Of a DNA stretch of 64,000 nucleotides, positions 27,580 to 37,351 are shown piece after piece (within the stretch, counting starts at the first letter, position 1; each line of letters begins with the position of its first letter). Made by a program: the position numbers and the translations under genes. Source of the DNA: Bacteroides thetaiotaomicron VPI-5482. Lineage in GTDB: Bacteria > Bacteroidota > Bacteroidia > Bacteroidales > Bacteroidaceae. A model generated the notes under the pieces. The model saw only the letters and a list, made by a program, of their open reading frames with translations, was not told the origin of the DNA and made no database searches. Where the stretch lies: NCBI RefSeq assembly GCF_000011065.1, contig NC_004663.1, positions 4,526,001 through 4,590,000 of the forward strand. The letters run 5' to 3'.

Positions 27580-28842
27580 ATGAAAAGCAAAATTCTTTTG
27601 GCGGTAGCTTTACTGCTGGCGATATCAACTACTAGTGTATGGGCGGCTGATAGCTCAGAAAAAACGAACCAGAAGACAGGGTCTTACACCAATGAAGACG
27701 TGTGGGCGGCATACGAAGGATTTAATAATACGCTGCTCGACCCGGATAAATATATCTATAAAACGACTTCGGCCTATGAACAGGCGGTAGACCGTGGTCA
27801 TGGCGCAGCTGCTATCTGGTGTCAGCCTATTTACTGGGATATGTCAATGAACGCCTATAAACTGGCGAAGGCTCAGAAAGATAAAAAGAAAAGAGCCTAT
27901 TACAAAGAGCTCTGCGAAAAGATATTCGCTGGAAATAAAGCCCAATATTGTCACTTTGATTTCGATAATAATAATGAAAATACCGGATGGTTTATCTATG
28001 ATGATATCATGTGGTGGACGATCTCTTTGGCACGTGCATACGAACTGTTTGGTGTGGATGAATATCTGAAACTGTCTGAAGAGAGCTTCAGCCGTGTATG
28101 GTACGGTTCTAAAAAAGTAGGCGATACAGGATCATATGACAAAGAGAACGGAGGGATGTTCTGGCAATGGCAGCCGATCCATAATCCCAAGCCGAACAGA
28201 CCGGGGGACGGAAAGATGGCTTGTATCAATTTCCCTACCGTGGTAGCAGCACTTACACTGTACAATAATGTTCCGAAGAAGAGAAAAGAATCAACCGAAG
28301 AATCACCCAAGTATCAGACAAGAGAACAGTATTTGGCTAAAGGCAAAGAGATTTATGAATGGGGAGTAGAAAACCTGTTGGACAAGAAGACGGGCCGGAT
28401 AGCTGATAGTCGTCATGGCAACGGTAATCCTGCCTGGAAAGCGCATGTATATAATCAAGCTACCTTTATCGGTGCTTCCGTATTGCTTTACAAAGCGACT
28501 AAAGAAAAACGCTACCTGGATAATGCAATCCTTGCAGCAGACTATACAGTCAATGAAATGTCTGCGAAGCATAACCTGCTGCCCTTTGAAAGAGGAATCG
28601 AGCAAGGTATCTATACGGCTATTTTTGCAGAATACATAGCTATGCTGGTATACGATTGCGGACAAACACAATATATCCCGTTCCTGAAACGTAATATCGA
28701 GTCCGGTTGGGCAAACAGGGATAAGACACGTAATGTATGTGGCGGAGAATATGAGAAAGCATTACCGGCCGGTGCTGAGATAGACAGCTACTCGGCTTCC
28801 GGTATACCGGCATTGATGCTTCTGTTTCCGGCAGAAAAATAA
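27580..28842 (+). CDS. GH76 endo-alpha-1,6-mannanase, non-lipidated
   Basis: A 420-aa paralogue of the surface GH76, with the same FIYDDIMWW catalytic motif (D141-D142) and clear identity throughout (GDTGSYDKENGGMFWQWQP; DSRHGNGNPAWKAHVYNQA). Its signal peptide ends VWAAD with no lipobox Cys, so it is probably periplasmic. A surface/periplasmic GH76 pair is the known arrangement in Bacteroides yeast-mannan PULs. First gene of the enzyme arm; 35 nt separate it from the next gene. Confidence 0.93.
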   Translation: MKSKILLAVALLLAISTTSVWAADSSEKTNQKTGSYTNEDVWAAYEGFNNTLLDPDKYIYKTTSAYEQAVDRGHGAAAIWCQPIYWDMSMNAYKLAKAQKDKKKRAYYKELCEKIFAGNKAQYCHFDFDNNNENTGWFIYDDIMWWTISLARAYELFGVDEYLKLSEESFSRVWYGSKKVGDTGSYDKENGGMFWQWQPIHNPKPNRPGDGKMACINFPTVVAALTLYNNVPKKRKESTEESPKYQTREQYLAKGKEIYEWGVENLLDKKTGRIADSRHGNGNPAWKAHVYNQATFIGASVLLYKATKEKRYLDNAILAADYTVNEMSAKHNLLPFERGIEQGIYTAIFAEYIAMLVYDCGQTQYIPFLKRNIESGWANRDKTRNVCGGEYEKALPAGAEIDSYSASGIPALMLLFPAEK

Positions 28843-28877
28843 TCCGAAGAGAAACGGGGCAACGACCAGATATAAAA

Positions 28878-31064
28878 ATGAAAATACACCTGAATATCAT
28901 GAACAATAAACATTTACTGATTGCTCTCGGCTTGCTTCTTGCCTGCAATCATGCTACTTATGCGCAAAAAGGAAAAAGCAAAGAAGCAAAGACCACGTTT
29001 CAGACTTCTGAACCCTGGAAACCCGAAACAGACGTACGTGCTGATGCCACGATGGTATATGGTACACTGGATAAGCCCGGAGTAACTTTTGAACAACGCA
29101 TTCAGTCATGGAGAGACAAAGGTTATCTGACGGAATTTATGACCGGAGTTGCCTGGGGAGACTACAAGGACTACTTTCTGGGGAAATGGGATGGAGTAGA
29201 CGGGCATCTGAAAGAAGGACAGCGCGACCGTAATGGAAATGAAATAGCTCATGGTCATCTGATCCCTTATATCGTACCTACCGAAAGTTTTATCCGCTAT
29301 ATGCAGGAAACACAGATCAAACGGGTGATTGACGCCGGGATAACATCCATATATCTGGAAGAACCGGAGTTTTGGATGCGTGGCGGATATAGCGAAGCTT
29401 TTAAATCCGAATGGCAGAAATATTATAATTTCCCCTGGAGAGCTCAGCACGAATCTCCCGAAAACACATACCTTTCCAACAAACTGAAATATCATCTGTA
29501 CTATAATGCGCTGGATAAGATATTCACTTATGCCAAAGAATACGGAAAATCGAAAGGACTGGATATCAAATGTTATGTGCCGACGCATTCTTTGATTAAT
29601 TATACTTCCTGGCAGATTGTAAGTCCGGAAGCCAGCCTGGCTTCATTGGATTGTGTAGACGGCTACATTGCCCAGGTATGGACAGGGACTGCCCGCGAAC
29701 CGAATTTCTATAACGGCGTGCAGAAAGAACGTGTATTCGAGAATGCGTTTCTGGAATACGGGTGTATGAAGTCGATGACTGCACCGCTGAACCGGAAAAT
29801 GTATTTCCTGACAGACCCGATCGAAGACCGTGCGAAAGACTGGCTGGACTATAAAATCAATTATCAGGCCACTTTTGCAGCACAGTTGATGTATCCTATG
29901 GTAGATACCTACGAAGTAATGCCCTGGCCGGACCGTATCTATCAGGGACTGTACCGGATAGCGGGAACGGATCAGAAAGAACGCATTCCCCGCTCTTATT
30001 CCACCCAGATGCAGACAATGGTTAATACACTGAATGATATCCGTACTTCCGATAAAAAGATTACAGGTACACAGGGCATCGGTGTACTGATGGCAAACTC
30101 ACTGATGTTTCAACGTTTTCCGAATCATAACGGTTACGATGATCCGCAATTTTCCAGTTTCTACGGACAAACTTTGCCTCTGTTGAAGCGTGGTATTCCG
30201 GTAGAGCTGGTACACATGGAAAATACCCCTTTCAAAGAAACTTTCAAAGGACTCCACATACTTGTCATGTCTTATTCAAACATGAAACCGATGAAACTGG
30301 AATATCACAACTATTTGGCTGATTGGGTGAAGAAGGGCGGAATACTTATCTATTGTGGAGAAGATATCGACCCTTATCAAACGGTACTGGAATGGTGGAA
30401 TACAGATGGAAATGAATATAAAGCGCCTTCGGAACACCTGTTCGAGAAGATGAATCTATCCCGTAATCCGGGTGAAGGAACTTACCGCTATGGTAAAGGA
30501 ACGGTGATTGTGATGCGTGAAGACCCCAAACATTTTGTTTTGAAAGCCGGAAACGATCAGAAATATTTTGAAACGATCGCATCCGCTTATCAGAAAAAGA
30601 TTGGCAAAGAGATAGAAACCAAGAACAGCTTCATTGTAGAACGTGGTCCATATACCATTGCTGCTGTCATGGACGAAAGCGTTTCCAAAGAGCCACTGAC
30701 GTTATCCGGATTATATATCGACCTGTTTGACAAAGACCTGCCGGTACTGACTTCCAAACAAATCCAACCGGGTGAACAGGGGTATCTTTATGATCTGAAT
30801 AAAGTATCCGGTAAAATAAAAGCCAAAGTGCTCTGCGGAGCTTCTCGTATCTATGATGAGAAAGTCAGCAAACAAAGTTACTCTTTTGTAGCCAAAAGCC
30901 CGATAAATACAACTAATGTATCAAGAGTCCTCTTGCCTCGTAAACCAGAGAAAATACGTGTGAATGGAAAAGAGGAACAACCGGAATGGGATGAATCATC
31001 AAAAACTCTTCTGTTGAGTTTCGAGAACGATCCTGCCGGTGTGAATGTGTCAATAGAATGGTAA
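28878..31064 (+). CDS. Unassigned GH42-like (clan A-type) putative glycosidase
   Basis: A 728-aa secreted protein; the signal contains LLLAC, so it may be a lipoprotein, or it may be cleaved after YAQ. Residues ~55-370 look like a TIM barrel with candidate acid E162/E164 in YLEEPEFW and candidate nucleophile E346 in DTYEVMPW. Residues ~390-520 resemble a GH42-type trimerisation domain (GIGVLMANS, LLKRGIPVELVHMEN, VKKGGILIYCGED). The C-terminal part is a beta-sandwich. I cannot place it in a named GH family; GH164 (Bacteroides beta-mannosidase) has similar architecture and should be compared. Embedded in the mannan operon, 29 nt before a DUF4965 gene. Confidence 0.7.
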   Translation: MKIHLNIMNNKHLLIALGLLLACNHATYAQKGKSKEAKTTFQTSEPWKPETDVRADATMVYGTLDKPGVTFEQRIQSWRDKGYLTEFMTGVAWGDYKDYFLGKWDGVDGHLKEGQRDRNGNEIAHGHLIPYIVPTESFIRYMQETQIKRVIDAGITSIYLEEPEFWMRGGYSEAFKSEWQKYYNFPWRAQHESPENTYLSNKLKYHLYYNALDKIFTYAKEYGKSKGLDIKCYVPTHSLINYTSWQIVSPEASLASLDCVDGYIAQVWTGTAREPNFYNGVQKERVFENAFLEYGCMKSMTAPLNRKMYFLTDPIEDRAKDWLDYKINYQATFAAQLMYPMVDTYEVMPWPDRIYQGLYRIAGTDQKERIPRSYSTQMQTMVNTLNDIRTSDKKITGTQGIGVLMANSLMFQRFPNHNGYDDPQFSSFYGQTLPLLKRGIPVELVHMENTPFKETFKGLHILVMSYSNMKPMKLEYHNYLADWVKKGGILIYCGEDIDPYQTVLEWWNTDGNEYKAPSEHLFEKMNLSRNPGEGTYRYGKGTVIVMREDPKHFVLKAGNDQKYFETIASAYQKKIGKEIETKNSFIVERGPYTIAAVMDESVSKEPLTLSGLYIDLFDKDLPVLTSKQIQPGEQGYLYDLNKVSGKIKAKVLCGASRIYDEKVSKQSYSFVAKSPINTTNVSRVLLPRKPEKIRVNGKEEQPEWDESSKTLLLSFENDPAGVNVSIEW

Positions 31065-31093
31065 ATAGATTAAATAAAACAGGTAATTAAATT

Positions 31094-33571
31094 ATGAAAC
31101 AACAACTGATGACGCTGTTGCTGGGAGCAGCCTCTGTATTTTGTAGCTGTGAGACCCAGCTGGAACAGCATGTGAAGAGCGAGTTGCGTGCTCCGGCTTA
31201 TCCGCTGGTGAGCATAGACCCGTATACCAGTGCATGGTCTTTCACGGACAACTTATACGACGGTTCGGTCAAACATTGGAGCGGTAAAGATTTCCCTTTA
31301 ATCGGTGTAGCTAAAGTCGACGGACAGACTTACCGCTTTATGGGAACGGAGGAACTGGAGTTGAGACCTCTGGTGAAAACTTCGGAACAAGGTAACTGGA
31401 CAGGAAAATATACAATTCAGCAACCTGCCGACGGATGGCAAAATGTCGGCTTCAATGATGCTGCCTGGAAAGAAGGTGAAGGTGCCTTCGGAACCATGGA
31501 GAACGAACATGTAGCCAAGACCCAGTGGGGTGAAGAATTTATCTGGGTACGCCGTGTTGCTGATATTCAGGAAGACCTGACAGGTAAGAATGTATATCTG
31601 GAATATTCTCATGATGATGATGTGATTATCTATATCAACGGAATAAAGGTTGTAGACACAGGAAACGCTTGTAAGAAGCACGTACAGGTGAAGTTATCGG
31701 AAGAAGTGGTAGCGTCCCTGAAACAGGGAGAAAACCTGATTGCCGCTTATTGTCACAACCGTGGAGCGAATGGCTTGCTGGATTTTGGTTTGCTGGTAGA
31801 ATTGGATAATAACCGTTACTTCAATCAGACTGCACAGCAGACTTCTGCCGATGTTCAACCTATGCAGACTTATTATAACTTCACTTGTGGTCCGGTAGAC
31901 TTGAATTTGACATTTACCGCGCCCCTGTTTATGGACAATCTGGACTTGATGGCACGCCCTGTCAACTATATTTCTTATGAAGTCATTTCTAACGACGGAC
32001 AGGCGCACCAAGTTGAACTCTATTTTGAAGCTGCTCCTCAATGGGCACTCGATCTGCCTCATCAGGAATCCGTAGCCGACAGCTTTACTGACGGTGATCT
32101 GTTGTTCCTGCGTACCGGCAGCCGTAATCAGGACATCCTGAAAAAGAAAGGTGACGATGTACGTATTGACTGGGGACACTTCTACCTGGCTGCTGAAAAA
32201 GAGAACAGCACCTATGCTATCGGTGACGGAAAGAAACTTCGCCAAAGCTTTACAGAGAACAAACTGGAAGCTCCTACCACCAATGGTTATGACAAACTAG
32301 CTTTAGTACGCTCACTGGGTGAAACAAAGAAAGCGAACGGACACCTGCTGATCGGTTACGATGATATTTACTCTATCCAGTACTTTGGTGAAAACCTCCG
32401 TCCTTACTGGAATCGTACAGGCAGTGAAACAATCGTATCACAATTCCAGAAAGCAGAACAGGAATATAAGACTCAAATGAAAAATTGTGCAGCTTTCGAT
32501 AAGAAACTGATGGCGGAGGCTGAAGCGGCCGGCGGACGCAAGTATGCCGAACTTTGCGCTCTGGCTTATCGTCAGGCATTAGCTGCCCATAAACTGGTAC
32601 AAGCTCCGAATGGTGACCTGGTATTCCTTTCCAAAGAGAATTTCAGTAATGGTTCCATCGGAACAGTCGATCTGACTTATCCGGGAGCTCCGTTGCTTCT
32701 GCTTTACAATCCGGAACTGGTCAAAGCTACCATGAACCATATCTTCTATTATAGTGAAAGCGGAAAATGGACCAAACCGTTTGCTGCTCACGACGTAGGT
32801 ACATATCCGCTGGCTAACGGCCAGACTTACGGAGGCGATATGCCAATCGAAGAATCTGGCAATATGGTAGTCCTTGCTGCAGCGATTGCTGCTGTAGAAG
32901 GAAATGCCGACTACGCACAAAAGCATTGGGAAACTCTGACAACCTGGACGGATTATCTGGTAGAGTATGGTCTTGATCCGGAGAACCAACTTTGTACGGA
33001 TGACTTTGCCGGACACTTTGCGCACAATGCCAATCTTTCTATCAAGGCTATCATGGGTATTGCTTCTTACGGCTACATGGCAGATATGCTGGGCAAAAAA
33101 GACATTGCTGAAAAGTACACGAAGAAGGCGAAAGAAATGGCTGCCGAATGGGTGAAGATGGCGGATGACGGCGACCACTACCGTCTGACATTCGATAAAC
33201 CGGGAACCTGGAGCCAGAAGTATAATCTGGTGTGGGACAAATTGCTGAAACTACAGATTTTCCCGGAAAAAGTTGCTGAGACAGAAATTGCTTATTATCT
33301 TACGAAGCAAAATAAATACGGCCTTCCGCTGGATAACCGTGAAACTTATACCAAGACTGACTGGATCATGTGGACAGCTACCATGGCACAGGACAAAGCT
33401 ACTTTCGAGAAGTTTATTGAACCGGTATATCTGTTTATGGATGAAACGACTACCCGCGTTCCGATGTCCGACTGGGTATTTACGGACAATCCGATTCAGA
33501 GAGGTTTCCAGGCGCGTTCCGTAGTTGGCGGCTATTTTATAAAGATGCTTGAAGAAAAACTAACTAAATAA
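31094..33571 (+). CDS. DUF4965/DUF5127 'glutaminase A-like' lipoprotein (copy 2)
   Basis: An 825-aa protein with lipobox VFCSC. Same order as copy 1: DUF4964 strand (LRAPAYPLVSIDPYTSAW), GH2-like jelly-roll (~95-235), DUF5127, and an alpha-toroid with GTYPLANGQTYGGDMPIEESGN and WSQKYNLVWDKLL. Twelve nt before GH92, so clearly in the enzyme operon. Co-occurrence with GH76, GH92 and GH125 argues for a role in mannan breakdown or in processing attached peptide or glycan. Whether it is an amidase or a glycosidase is not shown by the sequence. Confidence 0.85.
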   Translation: MKQQLMTLLLGAASVFCSCETQLEQHVKSELRAPAYPLVSIDPYTSAWSFTDNLYDGSVKHWSGKDFPLIGVAKVDGQTYRFMGTEELELRPLVKTSEQGNWTGKYTIQQPADGWQNVGFNDAAWKEGEGAFGTMENEHVAKTQWGEEFIWVRRVADIQEDLTGKNVYLEYSHDDDVIIYINGIKVVDTGNACKKHVQVKLSEEVVASLKQGENLIAAYCHNRGANGLLDFGLLVELDNNRYFNQTAQQTSADVQPMQTYYNFTCGPVDLNLTFTAPLFMDNLDLMARPVNYISYEVISNDGQAHQVELYFEAAPQWALDLPHQESVADSFTDGDLLFLRTGSRNQDILKKKGDDVRIDWGHFYLAAEKENSTYAIGDGKKLRQSFTENKLEAPTTNGYDKLALVRSLGETKKANGHLLIGYDDIYSIQYFGENLRPYWNRTGSETIVSQFQKAEQEYKTQMKNCAAFDKKLMAEAEAAGGRKYAELCALAYRQALAAHKLVQAPNGDLVFLSKENFSNGSIGTVDLTYPGAPLLLLYNPELVKATMNHIFYYSESGKWTKPFAAHDVGTYPLANGQTYGGDMPIEESGNMVVLAAAIAAVEGNADYAQKHWETLTTWTDYLVEYGLDPENQLCTDDFAGHFAHNANLSIKAIMGIASYGYMADMLGKKDIAEKYTKKAKEMAAEWVKMADDGDHYRLTFDKPGTWSQKYNLVWDKLLKLQIFPEKVAETEIAYYLTKQNKYGLPLDNRETYTKTDWIMWTATMAQDKATFEKFIEPVYLFMDETTTRVPMSDWVFTDNPIQRGFQARSVVGGYFIKMLEEKLTK

Positions 33572-33583
33572 AACAAGAACACC

Positions 33584-35875
33584 ATGAAAAAACTCGCTCT
33601 ATTAGCTTTTACTTTATTTAGTGCGTGGAATATGGATGCTAAAACGATTACCGGACCAGTGGACTATGTTAGTCCGCTGGTAGGTACTCAGTCCAAGCAC
33701 GCCTTATCTACCGGAAACACTTATCCCGCTATCGCCCTTCCCTGGGGAATGAACTTTTGGGTTCCCCAGACCGGAAAAATGGGGGATGGCTGGGCATATA
33801 CCTATGATGCCGATAAAATCAGAGGTTTTAAACAAACCCACCAGCCCAGCCCCTGGATCAATGATTACGGTCAGTTCTCCATCATGCCGATTACCGGTAA
33901 AGCCGTTTTCGATCAGGATCAGCGTGCCAGCTGGTTCTCGCATAAAGCAGAAACGGCTACTCCTTACTATTACAAAGTATACCTTGCCGACCATGATGTA
34001 GTAACCGAGATTGCTCCGACAGAAAGAGCGGCAGCATTCCGCTTCACTTTCCCTGAGAACGATCACTCTTATGTAGTTGTAGATGCTTTCGACAACGGTT
34101 CGTTTGTGAAAGTCATCCCTTCGGAAAACAAGATTATCGGTTATACGACCAAGAACAGCGGCGGTGTTCCTGCAAACTTCAAGAATTACTTCGTACTGGA
34201 GTTTGACAAGCCTTTTACTTATACGGCAGCTGTTGCCAATGGTAACATCGATACCAATAAACTGGAAGCCAACGATAAGCATGCCGGCGCATTGATCGGC
34301 TTTAAAACCCGTAAAGGCGAACAGGTAAATGTACGTGTAGCTTCTTCTTTCATCAGCCCCGAACAGGCGGAACTGAACTTGAAAGAGTTGGGCAAAGATA
34401 ACATAGACCAGATTGCGGCAAAAGGCCGTAAGGTATGGAACGACGTTTTGGGACGCATCGAAGTGGAAGATGATGATATCGACCATTTGCGTACTTTCTA
34501 CTCCTGCCTGTATCGTTCGGTACTTTTCCCCAGAAGCTTCTACGAAATAGACGCGAAAGGAGATATCGTTCACTACAGTCCTTATAATGGTGAAGTACTT
34601 CCCGGCTATATGTTTACCGATACCGGTTTTTGGGATACGTTCCGTTGTCTTTTCCCTTTCCTGAACCTGATGTATCCGTCTATGAACATGAAGATGCAGG
34701 AAGGATTGGTAAATACCTACAAAGAAAGCGGCTTCCTGCCGGAATGGGCAAGCCCGGGACACAGAGGCTGTATGGTTGGCAACAATTCGGCTTCAGTAGT
34801 TGCCGATGCTTACCTGAAAGGTCTGAAAGGATATGATATCGAAACCCTTTGGGAAGCTGTAAAGCACGGAGCTAATGCGGTACATCCGCAGGTTTCTTCT
34901 ACCGGACGTCTGGGCTATGACTACTACAATAAGCTCGGTTATGTTCCTTACAACGTAGGCATCAATGAAAATGCAGCCCGCACACTGGAGTATGCTTATA
35001 ATGACTGGTGTATCTATCAGCTGGGTAAGGCCTTGAACAAGCCTAAAAAGGAAATTGAGATCTTTGCAAAGAGAGCCATGAACTATAAGAATCTGTATGA
35101 TCCCGAACATAAACTGATGCGCGGCAAGAATGAGGATGGCAAATTCCAGTCTCCGTTCAACCCGTTGAAGTGGGGAGACGCTTTCACCGAAGGAAACAGC
35201 TGGCATTATACCTGGTCCGTATTCCATGATCCTCAGGGATTGATCGACCTGATGGGCGGAAAAGACGGCTTCAACCAGATGATGGACTCTGTATTTATCC
35301 TGCCTCCTGTCTTTGACGACAGCTATTATGGCGGTGTCATCCACGAAATCCGTGAGATGCAGATTATGAATATGGGTAACTATGCACACGGTAACCAGCC
35401 TATCCAGCATATGCTGTATATGTACAACTACTCCGGTCAGCCGTGGAAAGCGCAGCACTGGATTCGTGAAGTGATGGATAAGCTTTATACTCCTGCTCCC
35501 GACGGTTATTGTGGTGATGAGGACAACGGCCAGACTTCTGCGTGGTATGTGTTCTCTGCTATGGGCTTCTATCCGGTATGTCCGGGTACGGATGAGTATA
35601 TTCTCGGTACTCCTTACTTCAAACAGATGAAGCTGCATCTTGAAAATGGAAAGACAGTAACCATCTCCGCTCCAAATAACGGAGACGACAAACGTTATAT
35701 CTCTTCCATGACCTTGAACGGCAAAGACCATACAAAGAACTACGTGACTCACGAGGACCTTATGAACGGTGCTTCCATCACTTTCAAGATGGATTCCAAA
35801 CCCAATGAGCAGCGTGGTACCAAAGAAACCGATTTCCCTTATTCTTTCTCCAACGAATTTAAAAAGAAAAAGTAA
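33584..35875 (+). CDS. GH92 exo-alpha-mannosidase, probably alpha-1,2
   Basis: A 763-aa protein with signal peptide ending MDAK. N-terminal beta-sandwich (VDYVSPLVGTQ, GNTYPAIALPWGM) and an (alpha/alpha)6 domain. General acid E536 lies in TEGNSWHYTW and base-type D645/D647 in GDEDNGQTSAW. These are offset by exactly +3 from E533, D642 and D644 that I recall for B. thetaiotaomicron BT3990. The BT3990 H584-E585 pair tied to alpha-1,2 linkage aligns with H587-E588 here (VIHEIREM). Ca-dependent inverting enzyme, probably periplasmic. Three nt before GH125. Confidence 0.93.
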   Translation: MKKLALLAFTLFSAWNMDAKTITGPVDYVSPLVGTQSKHALSTGNTYPAIALPWGMNFWVPQTGKMGDGWAYTYDADKIRGFKQTHQPSPWINDYGQFSIMPITGKAVFDQDQRASWFSHKAETATPYYYKVYLADHDVVTEIAPTERAAAFRFTFPENDHSYVVVDAFDNGSFVKVIPSENKIIGYTTKNSGGVPANFKNYFVLEFDKPFTYTAAVANGNIDTNKLEANDKHAGALIGFKTRKGEQVNVRVASSFISPEQAELNLKELGKDNIDQIAAKGRKVWNDVLGRIEVEDDDIDHLRTFYSCLYRSVLFPRSFYEIDAKGDIVHYSPYNGEVLPGYMFTDTGFWDTFRCLFPFLNLMYPSMNMKMQEGLVNTYKESGFLPEWASPGHRGCMVGNNSASVVADAYLKGLKGYDIETLWEAVKHGANAVHPQVSSTGRLGYDYYNKLGYVPYNVGINENAARTLEYAYNDWCIYQLGKALNKPKKEIEIFAKRAMNYKNLYDPEHKLMRGKNEDGKFQSPFNPLKWGDAFTEGNSWHYTWSVFHDPQGLIDLMGGKDGFNQMMDSVFILPPVFDDSYYGGVIHEIREMQIMNMGNYAHGNQPIQHMLYMYNYSGQPWKAQHWIREVMDKLYTPAPDGYCGDEDNGQTSAWYVFSAMGFYPVCPGTDEYILGTPYFKQMKLHLENGKTVTISAPNNGDDKRYISSMTLNGKDHTKNYVTHEDLMNGASITFKMDSKPNEQRGTKETDFPYSFSNEFKKKK

Positions 35876-35878
35876 TTT

Positions 35879-37342
35879 ATGAAGAAGCAAGTAAAATATA
35901 TCAGTGCGGGTATGCTGGCAGGCATGCTCCTTTGTGGCGGTCAGATGCAGGCTGCAAATACGATGTCCGGAATGCATGTATGTGTGACGGACGCTATTCA
36001 GAAAGACAATCGTCCGGAAGTTTCCAAACGTCTTTTCCGTTCGAATGCGGTAGAAAAGGAAATCATCCGTGTGCAGAAACTTCTGAAAAACGAGAAACTG
36101 GCATGGATGTTCGCAAACTGTTTCCCCAATACCATCGATACTACCGTACACTTCCGCAAAGGCGCGGATGGCAAACCGGATACATTCGTTTATACGGGCG
36201 ACATTCACGCAATGTGGCTTCGTGACTCGGGTGCGCAGGTATGGCCGTATGTGCAGTTGGCAAACTCCGATCCCGAACTGAAAGAGATGCTGGCAGGTGT
36301 TATCCTCCGCCAGTTCAAATGTATCAATATCGATCCGTATGCAAACGCATTTAATGACGGTGCCGTTGAAGACAATCACTGGATGAGTGACCTGACCGAT
36401 ATGAAGCCGGAACTGCACGAGCGTAAATGGGAAATCGATTCACTTTGCTACCCGCTGCGTCTGGCTTATCACTACTGGAAAACAACCGGAGATGCCAGCA
36501 TCTTCTCAGAAGAATGGATTCAGGCTATCACCAATGTGCTGAAAACATTCAAGGAACAACAGCGCAAAGACGGAGTTGGCCCGTATAAATTCCAGCGTAA
36601 GACAGAACGTGCATTGGATACATTGAATAATGACGGACTCGGAGCACCAGTGAAACCGGTTGGTCTGATCGTCTCCTGCTTCCGTCCTTCGGATGATGCG
36701 ACGACTCTTCAATATCTGGTACCTTCCAATTTCTTTGCCGTATCTTCATTGCGCAAAGCAGCCGAAATACTTGATAAGGTAAATAAGAAGACTGCTTTGG
36801 CTAAGGAATGCAAAGACCTGGCAAAGGAAGTAGAGACAGCATTGAAGAAATATGCGGTATACAACCACCCGAAATATGGTAAAATCTATGCTTTTGAGGT
36901 AGACGGCTTCGGAAATCACTTCCTGATGGATGATGCCAATGTACCGAGCCTGCTTGCCATGCCTTATCTGGGTGATGTAGATGTAAACGATCCTATCTAT
37001 CAGAATACCCGTAAATTCGTGTGGAGCGAAGACAATCCTTACTTCTTCAAAGGCAAGGCAGGCGAAGGTATCGGCGGACCGCATATCGGTTATGATATGG
37101 TGTGGCCGATGAGTATCATGATGAAAGCCTTCACCAGCAAGGATGATGCGGAAATCAAAACCTGTATCAAAATGCTGATGGATACCGATGCCGGAACAGG
37201 CTTTATGCATGAATCTTTCCACAAAGACGATCCGAAGAACTTCACCCGTGCCTGGTTTGCCTGGCAGAATACGCTTTTCGGAGAACTGATTCTTAAGTTG
37301 GTTAACGAAGGCAAAGTAGATTTATTGAATAGTATCAATTAA
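35879..37342 (+). CDS. GH125 exo-alpha-1,6-mannosidase
   Basis: A 487-aa protein with signal peptide MKKQVKYISAGMLAGMLLC...AAN. Matches GH125 (DUF1237) over its whole length: FRKGADGKPDTFVYTGDIHAMWLRD-type N-terminal motif, WPYVQLA, ERKWEIDSLCYPLRLAY, and the C-terminal GTGFMHESFHKDD with the expected catalytic Glu. Removes alpha-1,6-linked mannose from backbone oligosaccharides after GH92 has stripped side chains. Starts 3 nt after GH92 and is followed by an epimerase at 9 nt. Confidence 0.94.
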   Translation: MKKQVKYISAGMLAGMLLCGGQMQAANTMSGMHVCVTDAIQKDNRPEVSKRLFRSNAVEKEIIRVQKLLKNEKLAWMFANCFPNTIDTTVHFRKGADGKPDTFVYTGDIHAMWLRDSGAQVWPYVQLANSDPELKEMLAGVILRQFKCINIDPYANAFNDGAVEDNHWMSDLTDMKPELHERKWEIDSLCYPLRLAYHYWKTTGDASIFSEEWIQAITNVLKTFKEQQRKDGVGPYKFQRKTERALDTLNNDGLGAPVKPVGLIVSCFRPSDDATTLQYLVPSNFFAVSSLRKAAEILDKVNKKTALAKECKDLAKEVETALKKYAVYNHPKYGKIYAFEVDGFGNHFLMDDANVPSLLAMPYLGDVDVNDPIYQNTRKFVWSEDNPYFFKGKAGEGIGGPHIGYDMVWPMSIMMKAFTSKDDAEIKTCIKMLMDTDAGTGFMHESFHKDDPKNFTRAWFAWQNTLFGELILKLVNEGKVDLLNSIN

Positions 37343-37351
37343 TAGAATACC

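Noticed and set aside
34793..36418. 541-codon minus-strand ORF opposite GH92/GH125
   Set aside because: It is a mirror of two clearly coding plus-strand genes and has no domain logic of its own.
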